The notes under the pieces are model-generated. The model was not told the DNA's origin, did no database searches, and was given only the letters and a program-made list of their open reading frames with translations. The position numbers were made by a program, and so were the translations under genes. This document shows, piece by piece, positions 48,213 through 57,281 of a DNA stretch of 64,000 bases. Location: NCBI GenBank assembly GCA_039024915.1, contig JBCCPK010000005.1:62001-126000 (forward strand), in the 5' to 3' direction. This DNA is from Pseudomonadota bacterium. Its GTDB lineage: Bacteria; Pseudomonadota; Alphaproteobacteria; Rhizobiales; MH13. Position 1 is the first letter of the stretch; each line of letters starts with the position of its first letter.

Positions 48213-49745
48213 TCAAACTTTGTAAGCCAAACGAAGCGCACCCCAGTGTCGCCCACCAAAATGCAGCGGTAATGAAAGGTCTTTCATGATGGCGTATGCC
48301 CCGCCGCCCATATCGCGCCTGTAGGATTGAATAAGGAACGGATCGGTATTGCGACCGGCACGCAAACCGACTTTGTCGTCGAACATGCGCCTGTTGCGAC
48401 TGTTGGCATTGTTCCAAATGGGATCTGATCCCTGCGGTTTGGAAAACTTTGCGTTGTGCGTCGGCAAGTAGCCATTAACGTCCACCGCTGCGCAAAACAC
48501 TATCCGGGGGTCGCTTTCGGCAACCTCCTCCTGAATGTCGGCAAACAGGCGGTCAGCCAAATCGGTGAACGCCGTGACGACCTGTTGGGGATCCGTCCCA
48601 GGGACAGGGGCATAGTCGCGATCAAAAAGCTTCGGAACCGTGATCGCTCCGGTCTCGAGCGCTTGCGTGATCTTAGCCTCGATTTCAGCGGCGGCCTTGC
48701 GCGCCATCGACAAGAAGCGGCCATCATCGGTCGCCAGATCGCTGTCTGCGGTGACCCCAACAAGCCGGTCGGTTTCATCAACTGCTCGACCTATCCGTCC
48801 GGCCGCTGCGCTGATGATCTCATTGTTCTCTTGGATAGCACTTTGAATGGTCGCCACTTTGGCGACCAGCGATTGCGAGGTACCTTCAATGTCGCCGATA
48901 CCGGCTTCCACCACCGCACTTGTTGATGAAATCTCACCGATGGACGTCGAGAGCTCTTCAATCACATGGTCAAGCGCTCCCGTGCTCTCTTTCACGTCCG
49001 AGACACCGGCCAGCGCATCTTGGCCCAACGCAATCAACGCGTCAGCTTCGGTATGAAGATCGACGAGAGTTGATTGAATTTGTTGCGTCGCTTGCGATGT
49101 TTCAGCTGCTAACTGTTTGACCTCTCCAGCAACGACCGCAAATCCCTTGCCTGCTTCACCGGCTCGGGCAGCCTCGATGGTCGCGTTCAGTGCAAGCAAG
49201 TTGGTTTGGCGGGCAATCTGATCAATTGAGGTTGATACCTCAGAGACACTACCCAAAGCAGCCTGCAGACCCTGGAGCTGTGTATTGATCTTGCTGACGG
49301 CCTCGATGAGCCGTGCGATATCGGACGCGGCGCGACCCAAGGCGTCACGTGAGTCAGCCATAGACTGCGTCGATGCTTCAGCCACCATTGTGGTGGATGT
49401 GACGGAGTCGCGAATAATTGTGGTCTGCTCGCACGTTTGGTCAGCCATCGCGCTGAGTGCGACAAAACTGTCTGTCAGCCCGCGGGTCGCATCGTTGGCC
49501 GACTCGATCGCGCCACACACGTCCACCATCTCGACACCGAAAGTCGAAAGGCTCTCGGCAACCTCGGCAAAGGTCTGCCTGGTACCATCAGCCGGAGAAA
49601 CGCTTTCCGGTGTCGCGTCAGATGCCGCAGTCGATGAGGCAAGTTGAGGAAGGGCGACGTTTTCCTCGCTGAGCGGTTTGGCCTTTTGTTGGAACAAAGC
49701 AAACACGGCGAGGGCATCCTTCGTGGCGCGCAAAAAACGGACCAC
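48213..49745 (-). CDS. Soluble methyl-accepting chemotaxis protein with C-terminal sensor region
   Basis: A 510-residue protein with no membrane helix. The signalling hairpin is intact at about residues 170-215 ([35 protein letters not shown]), flanked by coiled-coil segments. The C-terminal ~150 residues (from about 355) form a separate domain with [27 protein letters not shown] and [13 protein letters not shown], reminiscent of the sensor parts of cytoplasmic MCPs. The order, signalling part first and sensor last, is the reverse of classical receptors. It should talk to a CheA/CheW pathway; none is in the window. The start is uncertain. Confidence 0.88.
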   Translation of the reverse strand: MVRFLRATKDALAVFALFQQKAKPLSEENVALPQLASSTAASDATPESVSPADGTRQTFAEVAESLSTFGVEMVDVCGAIESANDATRGLTDSFVALSAMADQTCEQTTIIRDSVTSTTMVAEASTQSMADSRDALGRAASDIARLIEAVSKINTQLQGLQAALGSVSEVSTSIDQIARQTNLLALNATIEAARAGEAGKGFAVVAGEVKQLAAETSQATQQIQSTLVDLHTEADALIALGQDALAGVSDVKESTGALDHVIEELSTSIGEISSTSAVVEAGIGDIEGTSQSLVAKVATIQSAIQENNEIISAAAGRIGRAVDETDRLVGVTADSDLATDDGRFLSMARKAAAEIEAKITQALETGAITVPKLFDRDYAPVPGTDPQQVVTAFTDLADRLFADIQEEVAESDPRIVFCAAVDVNGYLPTHNAKFSKPQGSDPIWNNANSRNRRMFDDKVGLRAGRNTDPFLIQSYRRDMGGGAYAIMKDLSLPLHFGGRHWGALRLAYKV

Positions 49746-49805
49746 TACAATGCCCCATCAGCGTTAATAGATAACGAAGACGTCTACGTAATTTCCCGCG
49801 TGCAA

Positions 49806-49829
49806 GCGTAAGCCTTGCCACCCTTACGC
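49806..49829 (-). terminator. Hairpin following the serine protease gene
   Basis: GCGTAAG (49806-49812) and CTTACGC (49823-49829) form a 7-base stem directly after the protease stop codon on the minus strand. There is no clear T-run, so termination strength is doubtful. Confidence 0.4.
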
Positions 49830-51164
49830 CTAGCGCTCAGACAGCCTAAGCTGAGCCTCGGGGAATTCGCCGAGCGTATCGGGATCATTGAAAGTGCCAA
49901 CCCAGATATCGTATTGGCCGGCAAGCGGTCGGGTAAGCGTCAATTGCGGATTGACATCGCCTTCGACACGGTCGTCGTTGCATAACCAGTTGCCATCAGG
50001 TTGGTTAATCAGCAGCACGGTATCAGCATCCGAAACTACCGATAGGATAAGCGAACGGTTCGAACTGGTTTCATAGGTGATGCGCACGTCAGGCGCCTCA
50101 GCGACGAACCCCGCACAACCTTCGAGCGTATCTCCCGCCGGAATGTAACCACCGGCCTCGACATCAAAGGCACCCTGTGCTGCGGAAAAACCTTCACCAA
50201 GTTCCTCATCAGCATACGTCGCGTCCAACGTAAAATCAGGGTACTGTCGTAAATCGGCTGGCTCGGTTTCGCCGGCTACGGTAGCGGCAATCCAGTCTGC
50301 GTAAGCTGAAACGCGCGTGTAAGTGGTGAAGCGCTCACCGTCTTCAGCGCACAGTGTTCCGCCCGATACAATTCCGATCTGCGCATATCGATCACCGTGT
50401 GGGACCAGCAAAGGGCCGCCGCTATCACCTGCACACGCATCAATCAGATCGCGCCTGTAGCCTGCACAAAGCGCCTCGGGATCACCGCGTTCGTCACACC
50501 GGCTGTTCCGCACGATCGGCACCTCCGCAGCCACTAGGACGGCGGATGTTCCGAAGACGCTGCGAACCTCCTGTTCAAAGCCGGGACCTTTGCCCCCAAC
50601 GCTTCCGGACACCTCAAACGCGCCAGGCGCATTACCCCAACCAGCAACAATGGCGTCTGTGCCGCGTTGCTCAAGATCCTCCAGTTCGTCCGCAGGCGGC
50701 AGTTCACTAGTGGTCACAGAAATGGGCTGCCGAAGACGAAGCAGCGCAATATCGTCCGCGCCAACACCCTGATAATCAGGATGCCCGAAGATGGTTTCGA
50801 CATCAACGATCTGCATACCAGCATCAAGACTGGTGGAACCAAACGCGACAGCCATCGGGCTTGGGTCGGTCGGCACGAAGTCATCAATGCAATGGGCAGC
50901 AGTCAAAACCCATTGCGGCGCTATGACAGTGCCGCCGCAGAAATGCGCATCGCGGATGGATAGGCCACCTATCCGGAACAACGAAACCATGTACGGGAAG
51001 GTTTCGATCGAGGTAACGCAGCCGCCCATAACTCGGCCATCTGAGCAAAACGCCTCGGCATTGCTGGTGACGCCCACAGGCAACAGAGGCAACGTGCAGC
51101 CAAGTGCACCCACCATGGTGACTACGCTCAGCGCCGACTTCGCAGTGTCAAAAGGCGTCTTCAT
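49830..51164 (-). CDS. Secreted trypsin-like serine protease (S1 family)
   Basis: About 444 residues with a signal peptide (around LSVVTMVGALGCTLPLL). The S1 domain begins after VMGGCVTSIETFPYMVSL. The catalytic triad is His in TAAHC, Asp in DDIALLRL and Ser in GDSGGPL. The Asp six residues before the active Ser (DACAGDSGG) is the trypsin S1-pocket residue, so it probably cuts after Arg or Lys. The C-terminal ~110 residues form a beta-rich domain (VLLINQPDGNWLCNDD) like the pre-peptidase C-terminal type. ATG 51164 is preferred; the frame opens at 51179. It lies 18 bases downstream of the caspase-like gene. Confidence 0.9.
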   Translation of the reverse strand: MKTPFDTAKSALSVVTMVGALGCTLPLLPVGVTSNAEAFCSDGRVMGGCVTSIETFPYMVSLFRIGGLSIRDAHFCGGTVIAPQWVLTAAHCIDDFVPTDPSPMAVAFGSTSLDAGMQIVDVETIFGHPDYQGVGADDIALLRLRQPISVTTSELPPADELEDLEQRGTDAIVAGWGNAPGAFEVSGSVGGKGPGFEQEVRSVFGTSAVLVAAEVPIVRNSRCDERGDPEALCAGYRRDLIDACAGDSGGPLLVPHGDRYAQIGIVSGGTLCAEDGERFTTYTRVSAYADWIAATVAGETEPADLRQYPDFTLDATYADEELGEGFSAAQGAFDVEAGGYIPAGDTLEGCAGFVAEAPDVRITYETSSNRSLILSVVSDADTVLLINQPDGNWLCNDDRVEGDVNPQLTLTRPLAGQYDIWVGTFNDPDTLGEFPEAQLRLSER

Positions 51165-51182
51165 TTTCAGGCTCTCCATCGG

Positions 51183-52052
51183 TTAGAATTCAGCGAGGAG
51201 TGATGGGGCCAAACCCGCCTGCACCATCCATGGTGTCTGGTATCCATCAGAGGCGCTACGAACCTGTTTGGTTAGCTGCGCGAACATCTTTGGCGATGAC
51301 AAATCGCCAGCTGCGATAGCGCGCAGCACAGCCAGCGCGAAGGGACTGTTGCCAGCTTCCGGCGACCCATCGGATGCGATTTGTCCCGGTGCGGCGGAAT
51401 AGATCAGCGTAACTGAACCGTTCGAGCCCGAACCAGGGGCTACCAGATCACTGATCGCCGGATTGGCGCGTGTGCCATCTGGACTATCCAAGGGAAGCGG
51501 GTTGGCGCGACAGGTATCGATAAAGAGAACAGCATGGGAATTTTGCCGAGCAACCAGCCATCCGACGATCATACTCAACGGCACAGCCTGGGTGGCGAGG
51601 TCTGCGCGTGAGCGGACATGTTGGTCATCAGATGGTAGTAGGAATGTCTGCCCCTGATGCGCTATTCCATGTCCACTGATCCATACAAAGGCCAAACCAT
51701 TCTCCGGGACATCTGCCGCGAACGCTCGAACCGCATCGACCAATACCTTTCGCGTTAAATCCGTCTTTGCAGCACCATCGTGAAGCCTGAAGCCCCTTGC
51801 CGCCAAAGCATCGGCTACGGATAGCGCGTCTGCGGATCCGTGGCGCAGGGACCGGGCACGGGCGTATGTGCTCATGCCAATCGTCAACGCATGGGCAGAC
51901 TGGTACCGCGCCTCATCGAGCGCTCCTACGGCTGCTGATGAGAGGGCGGGACTTGATACGCTTGCGACAGCGAGCGCCGATGCCGCAACCGAACGCCGGG
52001 TGAGCCCGCCAGAGCCCAAAGAGGTCGGCGAAGGTTTAGCTGGACGTTTCAT
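51183..52052 (-). CDS. Caspase-like cysteine peptidase (C14 family), exported
   Basis: A 289-residue protein with a twin-arginine-type signal (LTRRSVAASALAVAS). The caspase/p20-like domain has the catalytic His128 in WISGHG and Cys181 in FIDTCRANP. It lacks the large accessory domains often fused to bacterial caspase homologues. It is the first gene of a two-gene unit with the trypsin-like protease, so the two proteins may be made and exported together. Caspase homologues of bacteria usually cut after Arg, Lys or Asp; the target is unknown. Confidence 0.88.
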   Translation of the reverse strand: MKRPAKPSPTSLGSGGLTRRSVAASALAVASVSSPALSSAAVGALDEARYQSAHALTIGMSTYARARSLRHGSADALSVADALAARGFRLHDGAAKTDLTRKVLVDAVRAFAADVPENGLAFVWISGHGIAHQGQTFLLPSDDQHVRSRADLATQAVPLSMIVGWLVARQNSHAVLFIDTCRANPLPLDSPDGTRANPAISDLVAPGSGSNGSVTLIYSAAPGQIASDGSPEAGNSPFALAVLRAIAAGDLSSPKMFAQLTKQVRSASDGYQTPWMVQAGLAPSLLAEF

Positions 52053-52096
52053 ACATTCGCTACCGTTGATTGGTTATGTTAGCTGGTGATTATTTT

Positions 52097-52115
52097 CTTG
52101 CAGCTAAAATGCAAG
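52097..52115. promoter_or_regulatory. Inverted repeat upstream of bfd
   Basis: CTTGCA (52097-52102) and TGCAAG (52110-52115) form a perfect dyad with a 7-base spacer, in the region between the divergent caspase-like and bfd genes. Iron regulators of alphaproteobacteria (Irr, RirA, Fur) act at such places, but the sequence does not let me name the regulator. Confidence 0.35.
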
Positions 52116-52268
52116 TTTGCGTATTTATAGGGATGGCAGCCGACGCATCGAAGGGGAAAATGGTGGGTAAAAGCGACAGGCGCTTTCAAACCATCATCCG
52201 GCCAGTCCGGCGATGGGCGTCTGCCGCGAACACACGAGTCCTTTCCGGCTGAACCGTCTACTGCACCA

Positions 52269-52589
52269 ATGATCGTCTGCCACTGCAATGTTCTGACCAA
52301 ACAAGCAATTACGCAAGCCATCGAGGAGCTGGTAAGCGCTGATCGCTTCCGTCTGATCACACCGGGTTTGGTCTACAAGCAGCTGGGAAAGCGCGGGAAA
52401 TGCTGCGGTTGCTTTCCGCAGGTTGTTGGTCTAATTGTCGCTAGATTAGAAGAATTCCAAACTAGCAATCCAGGCTACGTCCTGGAGCGTAAGGATATCA
52501 TACCCGGTGCCAAACCGGGTCTAGCGCCGGTTCGGTCCAACGCTTTTCAAGCGATAGCCTTGGCCCCGGTTCGCCAGCGCGACGATTAG
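52269..52589 (+). CDS. bfd: Bacterioferritin-associated ferredoxin
   Basis: A 106-residue protein whose first ~65 residues are the Bfd-like [2Fe-2S] domain: MIVCHCNVLTKQAI with C-x-C, and GKCCGCFPQV with the C-x2-C pair. The C-terminal ~35 residues are an unstructured extension. Bfd binds bacterioferritin and passes electrons to release stored iron. The bfr gene follows about 100 bases downstream. Confidence 0.9.
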   Translation: MIVCHCNVLTKQAITQAIEELVSADRFRLITPGLVYKQLGKRGKCCGCFPQVVGLIVARLEEFQTSNPGYVLERKDIIPGAKPGLAPVRSNAFQAIALAPVRQRDD

Positions 52590-52691
52590 GCTGCCCGGCA
52601 ACCCGCCTGTCGGCCGCAAAGTTTCTTTCGGGAGCGCGGCGGAGAGGTCGGGACAGATGTCTCTCCGCCCAGAGTACACAGGACGAACGCC

Positions 52692-53177
52692 ATGAAGGGC
52701 AGCGAAAAAGTCATCGAGCGCTTGAATGAGGCGCTTTTTCTCGAGTTGGGGGCAATCAATCAGTACTGGTTGCATTACCGCATGCTGGAAGACTGGGGTT
52801 ACAGCAAGCTGGCCGCCAAGGAAAAGCAAGAATCGCTCGAGGAGATGGTCCACGCGGATCGTATCACCGAACGGATTCTGTTTCTGGAAGGCCACCCCAA
52901 TATGCAAACGCTTGCGCCTTTGCGCATCGGTCAGACGGTCAAGGAAGTGTTGGAAGCTGACTTGGCAGGAGAGTATGACGCGCGCGCGTCCTATTCGAAA
53001 TCGCGCGACATCTGCCACGATGAAGGCGACTATGTTTCAATGAAGATTTTCGAGGAACTGCTTCGAGACGAGGAGGGGCACATTGACTTCCTCGAGACCC
53101 AGCTACAGCTGCTCGAGACCATCGGTGAGGAGCGCTATGGGCTTCTCAATGCCTCATCGGCTGACGTTGCAGCCTGA
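52692..53177 (+). CDS. bfr: Bacterioferritin
   Basis: A 161-residue ferritin-like protein of the usual length. The di-iron ligands appear in [26 protein letters not shown] and the later [10 protein letters not shown]. The Met of LEEMVHADR is at the position of the haem ligand Met52. Twenty-four subunits form the iron-storage shell. It is paired with bfd. Confidence 0.96.
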   Translation: MKGSEKVIERLNEALFLELGAINQYWLHYRMLEDWGYSKLAAKEKQESLEEMVHADRITERILFLEGHPNMQTLAPLRIGQTVKEVLEADLAGEYDARASYSKSRDICHDEGDYVSMKIFEELLRDEEGHIDFLETQLQLLETIGEERYGLLNASSADVAA

Positions 53178-53191
53178 CCGTAAAGATTGCA

Positions 53192-53207
53192 GGGCGCGAT
53201 GGCGCCC
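53192..53207. terminator. Possible weak terminator between convergent bfr and amidotransferase genes
   Basis: GGGCGC (53192-53197) pairs with GCGCCC (53202-53207) around GATG. The stem is short and no T-run follows on either strand; position between two gene ends is the main support. Confidence 0.4.
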
Positions 53208-53214
53208 AGCTCCC

Positions 53215-53994
53215 CTATTCCGCCGCCGTTGAAATCGTCACGTCAGTCGATACGGCTCGGTCAGCACCTAGGCTGTCACCAGAAAGCCGGGCGCGGCGCC
53301 CAGCAAGCCAAACCGTCAAAAAGCGATCAAGCCATGCGTTCATAGCAGGATCGTACAGGAAGCGGCCCTCAAGGTGCTCGCGACGCGACTGGGCACCAGG
53401 GCAAGCGAGACGTTCGCTTCCTTTGACCGTCCACTTATAGATCATCGCTGCAGTCATTTCTGGATGGAACTGCAACCCGACGGCCGCCGGTCCGACCTGA
53501 AAAGCCTGTTCCGGGAAAGCCCCGGAAGAGGTTGCTAGGCGGGTTGCACCAGCGGGTAAATCGAAGCCATCTTTATGCCACTGATAGACCGTCTTGGGCC
53601 ACTCCATGACGCGTTTGCCCTCTACAGTAGCTTCCAATGGATAGTATCCAACTTCAACGCGCCCTTGAGGATCAGGGGCAACGCGGGCACCCAGATGTTG
53701 GGCCAATAGCTGGGCGCCAAGACACAAGCCCAGAAACGGCGCACCTTCACGCAACGGCACGTCAAGCCAATCGCATTCCCTTTTGAGGAAGGGCTCGTCA
53801 TCATAGGCGGACATGGGACCACCAAAGACAATTGCTCCGTCATGGTCATCGAGGGTGTCCGGCAAAGGGCAGCCAAAGCGCGGCTTTCGAATGTCCAGAC
53901 GGTATCCTAGCGCACGGAGTTTTTGGCCCACTCGACCCGGAGTCGAGTGTTCCTGATGCAAGACAACTAGGATCGGCTTGAGCTCGCATGCCAT
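53215..53994 (-). CDS. Class I glutamine amidotransferase-like protein
   Basis: A 259-residue GATase1-fold protein resembling the glutaminase part of GMP synthase. The nucleophile Cys is in FLGLCLGAQLLA, and the His and Glu are in GLQFHPEM. No synthetase domain is attached. ATG 53994 is preferred since the first beta strand (ILVVLHQEHSTPG) follows directly. Stand-alone members act in gamma-glutamyl metabolism or as detoxifying hydrolases; none can be selected here. Confidence 0.88.
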   Translation of the reverse strand: MACELKPILVVLHQEHSTPGRVGQKLRALGYRLDIRKPRFGCPLPDTLDDHDGAIVFGGPMSAYDDEPFLKRECDWLDVPLREGAPFLGLCLGAQLLAQHLGARVAPDPQGRVEVGYYPLEATVEGKRVMEWPKTVYQWHKDGFDLPAGATRLATSSGAFPEQAFQVGPAAVGLQFHPEMTAAMIYKWTVKGSERLACPGAQSRREHLEGRFLYDPAMNAWLDRFLTVWLAGRRARLSGDSLGADRAVSTDVTISTAAE

Positions 53995-54105
53995 GCGGGC
54001 ACATGACAAGTAGCAGATGCTTTTGTCCAGCACCTTCGCTGCGCCATCTGCTTAAGCTGCAGAAGCGTTTTGTTCTAACACGGCTTTCAATGCAATCTCT
54101 TGAGC

Positions 54106-55476
54106 TTATCGGACGAGCCGCGCCTCTTGCAGACGGCTGCCAAGAGTGGAGAAAGCGTCTTCCATATCTACATTGCGCGTGACATCGAAAAAGTGGCTCG
54201 ACGACGTCGCACAATCCTGCATGTATTTCTCCGCATGCCGGTTGCCTTCGATGAAGAACGTCACGACTTCGATCCCGGAAGCCTTAGCGCTTTCGCAAAC
54301 CGCCACAAGGTTGGAGAGCATCTCAACACCCGCGTTATTGTGACCATACTCATCGTGACCGTCGAAAAACCGAACTTCAAAAGTGGAGTTGCCATCGGTG
54401 ATGAACACGATGATTTTGCGCACGTCTTCGGTTGAACGCGGATAGCCTGCAATGCCCCAATCATTGCGCCAATTGACAGACAGCGACCGCCAGGCCCAAG
54501 CCATACCCTCATCAAACCGACCCGTGCCAGCGGGACGGATGTCCGCAACATCGCGCATGATCTGCCGCATGTCTTCACTCGGACCGATGATGGGCACCGG
54601 ACATCGCAGCGAGCGCAAGCCATGCACGCCGTACTCCTGGTCCGGATCGTGGGGAATGAAGGTTTCAACGTTCGCGCGCACATCCGTCAGCCGATAAGGG
54701 TTGGCCATTGTCGGCTGTTCCCGCGCAAACACGCAACCCGACCAGTCATCCTGATCAAGTTCCCAGTCACTGGCGTCATTGTCGGTATCGTACGCTCTGA
54801 ACGCTTCATATTCGGCATCGGTGTAGTTGTGCAGGTCACCCATCTGGAACGTTTCAATCCAACCGGCATTTTGCTCGCCGATGTTCACCATATCGCCCAT
54901 CGGGATGACGGTGACACGCAAGTCCTCCGGCCCTGCAGACGCGCCGTCGAGCGATTCAAGCATTCGGTCAAGGCTGTCATAGGCCGTCGTCCAGCGGCTT
55001 CCGAACGTCATCGAATTGGTTGCATCGATCACAAAGGCGATCTCAAGCGGTGCGCTAGCGCCTTGCGCCACCGCTTCGACTCCAATGTCGACCGCATCAA
55101 TGCCCATGACACTCAGCAGAGTTGTGTCCATCTGGCCGGCCGCCCGGATATGCAAGCCCAGTTCGCTCTCAGAAAGGGTTATCTGGCCGATCCGGTGGCT
55201 CCCTTCAGGCGCGTGGGTGCGGAACACTTCATCGGCCAGATTCTGCTTTTGGGCCAGCGTGCTCAGGCCGCTCGTCGCAGCTGCCAGAACCGCAGCATCG
55301 GCCGCGCTCTGGTAGGTTGAGTGAATTTCGCTGACCCGCGAGAAATCAACTGTAGCACCAATCAGCCCGGTAACGGGAATGACTGCAATACCCATGACCA
55401 CCGCGACGACCCCTCGCCTGTCGCGACAAAACCGGGCGCTGCTGCGCTTAAGGTGCTGCGTGATCCGCTTCAACAT
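54106..55476 (-). CDS. TadG-like pilus/secretion-associated protein with VWA domain
   Basis: A 456-residue protein. The N-terminus RRGVVAVVMGIAVIPVTGL is the hydrophobic TadE/TadG-type segment, followed by DFSRVSEIHSTYQSAADAAV. From about residue 145 there is a von Willebrand A domain with the metal site DATNSMTFGS and the later IVFITDGNSTF. It would sit in the periplasm anchored by its N-terminal helix. No other tad genes are in the window, so a role in pili is uncertain. Confidence 0.87.
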   Translation of the reverse strand: MLKRITQHLKRSSARFCRDRRGVVAVVMGIAVIPVTGLIGATVDFSRVSEIHSTYQSAADAAVLAAATSGLSTLAQKQNLADEVFRTHAPEGSHRIGQITLSESELGLHIRAAGQMDTTLLSVMGIDAVDIGVEAVAQGASAPLEIAFVIDATNSMTFGSRWTTAYDSLDRMLESLDGASAGPEDLRVTVIPMGDMVNIGEQNAGWIETFQMGDLHNYTDAEYEAFRAYDTDNDASDWELDQDDWSGCVFAREQPTMANPYRLTDVRANVETFIPHDPDQEYGVHGLRSLRCPVPIIGPSEDMRQIMRDVADIRPAGTGRFDEGMAWAWRSLSVNWRNDWGIAGYPRSTEDVRKIIVFITDGNSTFEVRFFDGHDEYGHNNAGVEMLSNLVAVCESAKASGIEVVTFFIEGNRHAEKYMQDCATSSSHFFDVTRNVDMEDAFSTLGSRLQEARLVR

Positions 55477-55608
55477 TGGGAGACCGAGGAGCTATTGATT
55501 GGATTAATTTGTTCTGGGTGAACAAAACTACCAGCGCGCTCCTCACCCGCTGATGAAACGAAAGGCTAAAACTTTAACTGATCGCGGATTGCGCGCGCCA
55601 TTCAGTGT

Positions 55609-56076
55609 TCAGGTCGGGTTTCCAGCAGCCTCGGCAACTTTCTTTCTCAGAACCATTCGTTCGCGCGTTGAAACGCCAAGCAACTCAGCTGTGCGCCAGA
55701 CCATATTGTCTTCAAGCTCGTTGACCACACCATCGGCGTAAACGGCCCGCCACAGGAGCTCGATGACATCGGCACGCTGCGCTTCCGTCAGCTTGTACTT
55801 CAAGGTCGACGTGAAGCCATAAAGATCAACTGCCTCATCGTCCCGTCGCGTCGCTTCGTCGAGCACTTGCTCTAACTGTTCTCCCGATAGACCAAACTGC
55901 TCGTCCAGAGCACGACGGATCGTAAGGCGTTCATCATCTGTGACGATGCCGTCAATCCGAATCATGTGGACGAGAAGTGCGGCAACCGCGATTTGAGGAT
56001 CATCGGAAGCAAACGCAGAGGACGCGGCTGGTGTTTCCACCTCCGCGCTAAAAAGCTTCTTCAACTGGTCGAACAT
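55609..56076 (-). CDS. TerB-like protein (copy 1)
   Basis: 155 residues of the tellurite-resistance TerB family: an all-helical soluble protein with an acidic metal-binding surface. Seen are VHMIRIDGIVTDDERLTIRR and VYADGVVNELEDNMVWRTAE. The N-terminal ~25 residues are variable. It lies next to a homologue, 60 bases apart, in the same orientation. TerB-like proteins often associate with membranes or stress responses; no other ter genes are nearby. Confidence 0.87.
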   Translation of the reverse strand: MFDQLKKLFSAEVETPAASSAFASDDPQIAVAALLVHMIRIDGIVTDDERLTIRRALDEQFGLSGEQLEQVLDEATRRDDEAVDLYGFTSTLKYKLTEAQRADVIELLWRAVYADGVVNELEDNMVWRTAELLGVSTRERMVLRKKVAEAAGNPT

Positions 56077-56136
56077 TGCCAGGTCCTAGTCCGAGCGCGC
56101 CATACTGTTCTTAGAGGATAGGATTTGCGCCAGCCG

Positions 56137-56613
56137 TTACAAGCGCCTCTTCAAACTGCGGCGGGCAACTTTTTCACCAAGTTCGGTTCGCTCCGCAACG
56201 CTGATACCCAGAAGCTCCGCAACGCGCCACATCATCGTATCTTCCAACTCGTGCACCAGCCCATCAGCATGAATGGCTTCCCACAGCATTTCGACGACGT
56301 CCAACAATTGGGCATCGGTCATGGCGTACCGCAAGCGAGCGGTGAAATCGTTCAAATCAACCGCCTCATGACTTCTTTCGGTCGCTTCGTTGATGAGACC
56401 TTCCAGATCCTTCCCCGATACCGAGAACTCCCTGTCCAAGGCCGCTCGGATGCAGGCTTCCTCTTCCGCAGTCACTCGTTGGTCAACACGGATCATCATC
56501 ACCAATAGCGCAGCAACTGCCATGCGCGCATCGGCGGGATCGAACGCACTTTTCCAGACACTATTGTCTCCACTCTCTCCATGGATCACCAGCGTCTTCA
56601 GACCCTCAAACAT
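56137..56613 (-). CDS. TerB-like protein (copy 2)
   Basis: 158 residues, clearly homologous to the neighbouring TerB-like protein: MIRVDQRVTAEEEACIRAAL and IHADGLVHELEDTMMWRVAE align with it along the whole domain. The pair looks like a tandem duplication that has since diverged. The stretch of about 55 bases before dgoA has no feature that I can name. Confidence 0.87.
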   Translation of the reverse strand: MFEGLKTLVIHGESGDNSVWKSAFDPADARMAVAALLVMMIRVDQRVTAEEEACIRAALDREFSVSGKDLEGLINEATERSHEAVDLNDFTARLRYAMTDAQLLDVVEMLWEAIHADGLVHELEDTMMWRVAELLGISVAERTELGEKVARRSLKRRL

Positions 56614-56669
56614 TGCCCTGCTTTCTGCCCGTGGCCTGACATTCCCACCCCATGGCGCGGCGCCTTTGC

Positions 56670-57281
56670 TTAGCGGGCGTCATCATACGCCTTCACGATC
56701 TCTCGTGCCCGAGCGGCCACAGCGTCTGCACTATCGCCAGGCCTAAAAAGGGAAGAGCCCAGACCAAAACCATACGCTCCTGCAGCAAGCCACTGCGGAA
56801 TGGTTTCGGCAGTAACACCTCCAACCGCATAGGTAGTAGCGGTCGGCGGCAACACTGCGCGCAAAGCCGAAAGACCGCTGGGCTTCATGATGTCGCCGGG
56901 AAAAATCTTCAGCCCGTCTGCTCCGGCGGCAAGGGCGGCAAAGCACTCGGTCGGGGTGAAAACACCCGGCAACGATACCATGCCGTTCGCTTTTGTAAGA
57001 GCGATGACTTGCGTGTTTGTATTCGGCGACACCACCAGGCGCGCCCCCGTCGCTGCGACCGCATCAACCTCTTCGGTGGTTACAACTGTGCCCGCCCCTA
57101 TCACGGCCGCTTCGCCAAAACGCGCGACCAGCTTGGTGATCGAGTCAAGCGGATCGGGCGAATTCAGCGGCACCTCGATCCAACGAATTCCCGCATCAAC
57201 CAGAGCTTCGCCAAGCAGGGCAACTTCATCGGGGCTAACCCCGCGCAAAATAGCCACCAAAGGGCGCATCGTTTGGCTCAT
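56670..57281 (-). CDS. dgoA: 2-dehydro-3-deoxy-6-phosphogalactonate aldolase
   Basis: A 203-residue KDPG/KDPGal-aldolase-type TIM barrel of normal length. The Schiff-base Lys is in ADGLKIFPGD; the N-terminal LVAILRGVSPDEV carries the catalytic Glu/Arg region, and GAGTVVTTEEVDAV is the second strand block. It splits KDPGal to pyruvate and glyceraldehyde 3-phosphate. It is the last gene of the alpha-galactoside operon, and its start overlaps the dgoK stop by four bases. Confidence 0.92.
   Translation of the reverse strand: MSQTMRPLVAILRGVSPDEVALLGEALVDAGIRWIEVPLNSPDPLDSITKLVARFGEAAVIGAGTVVTTEEVDAVAATGARLVVSPNTNTQVIALTKANGMVSLPGVFTPTECFAALAAGADGLKIFPGDIMKPSGLSALRAVLPPTATTYAVGGVTAETIPQWLAAGAYGFGLGSSLFRPGDSADAVAARAREIVKAYDDAR

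Noticed and set aside
52070-52252. Sixty-codon open frame upstream of bfd
   Set aside because: It has no recognisable domain or ribosome-binding site and overlaps the likely regulatory region of two divergent genes.
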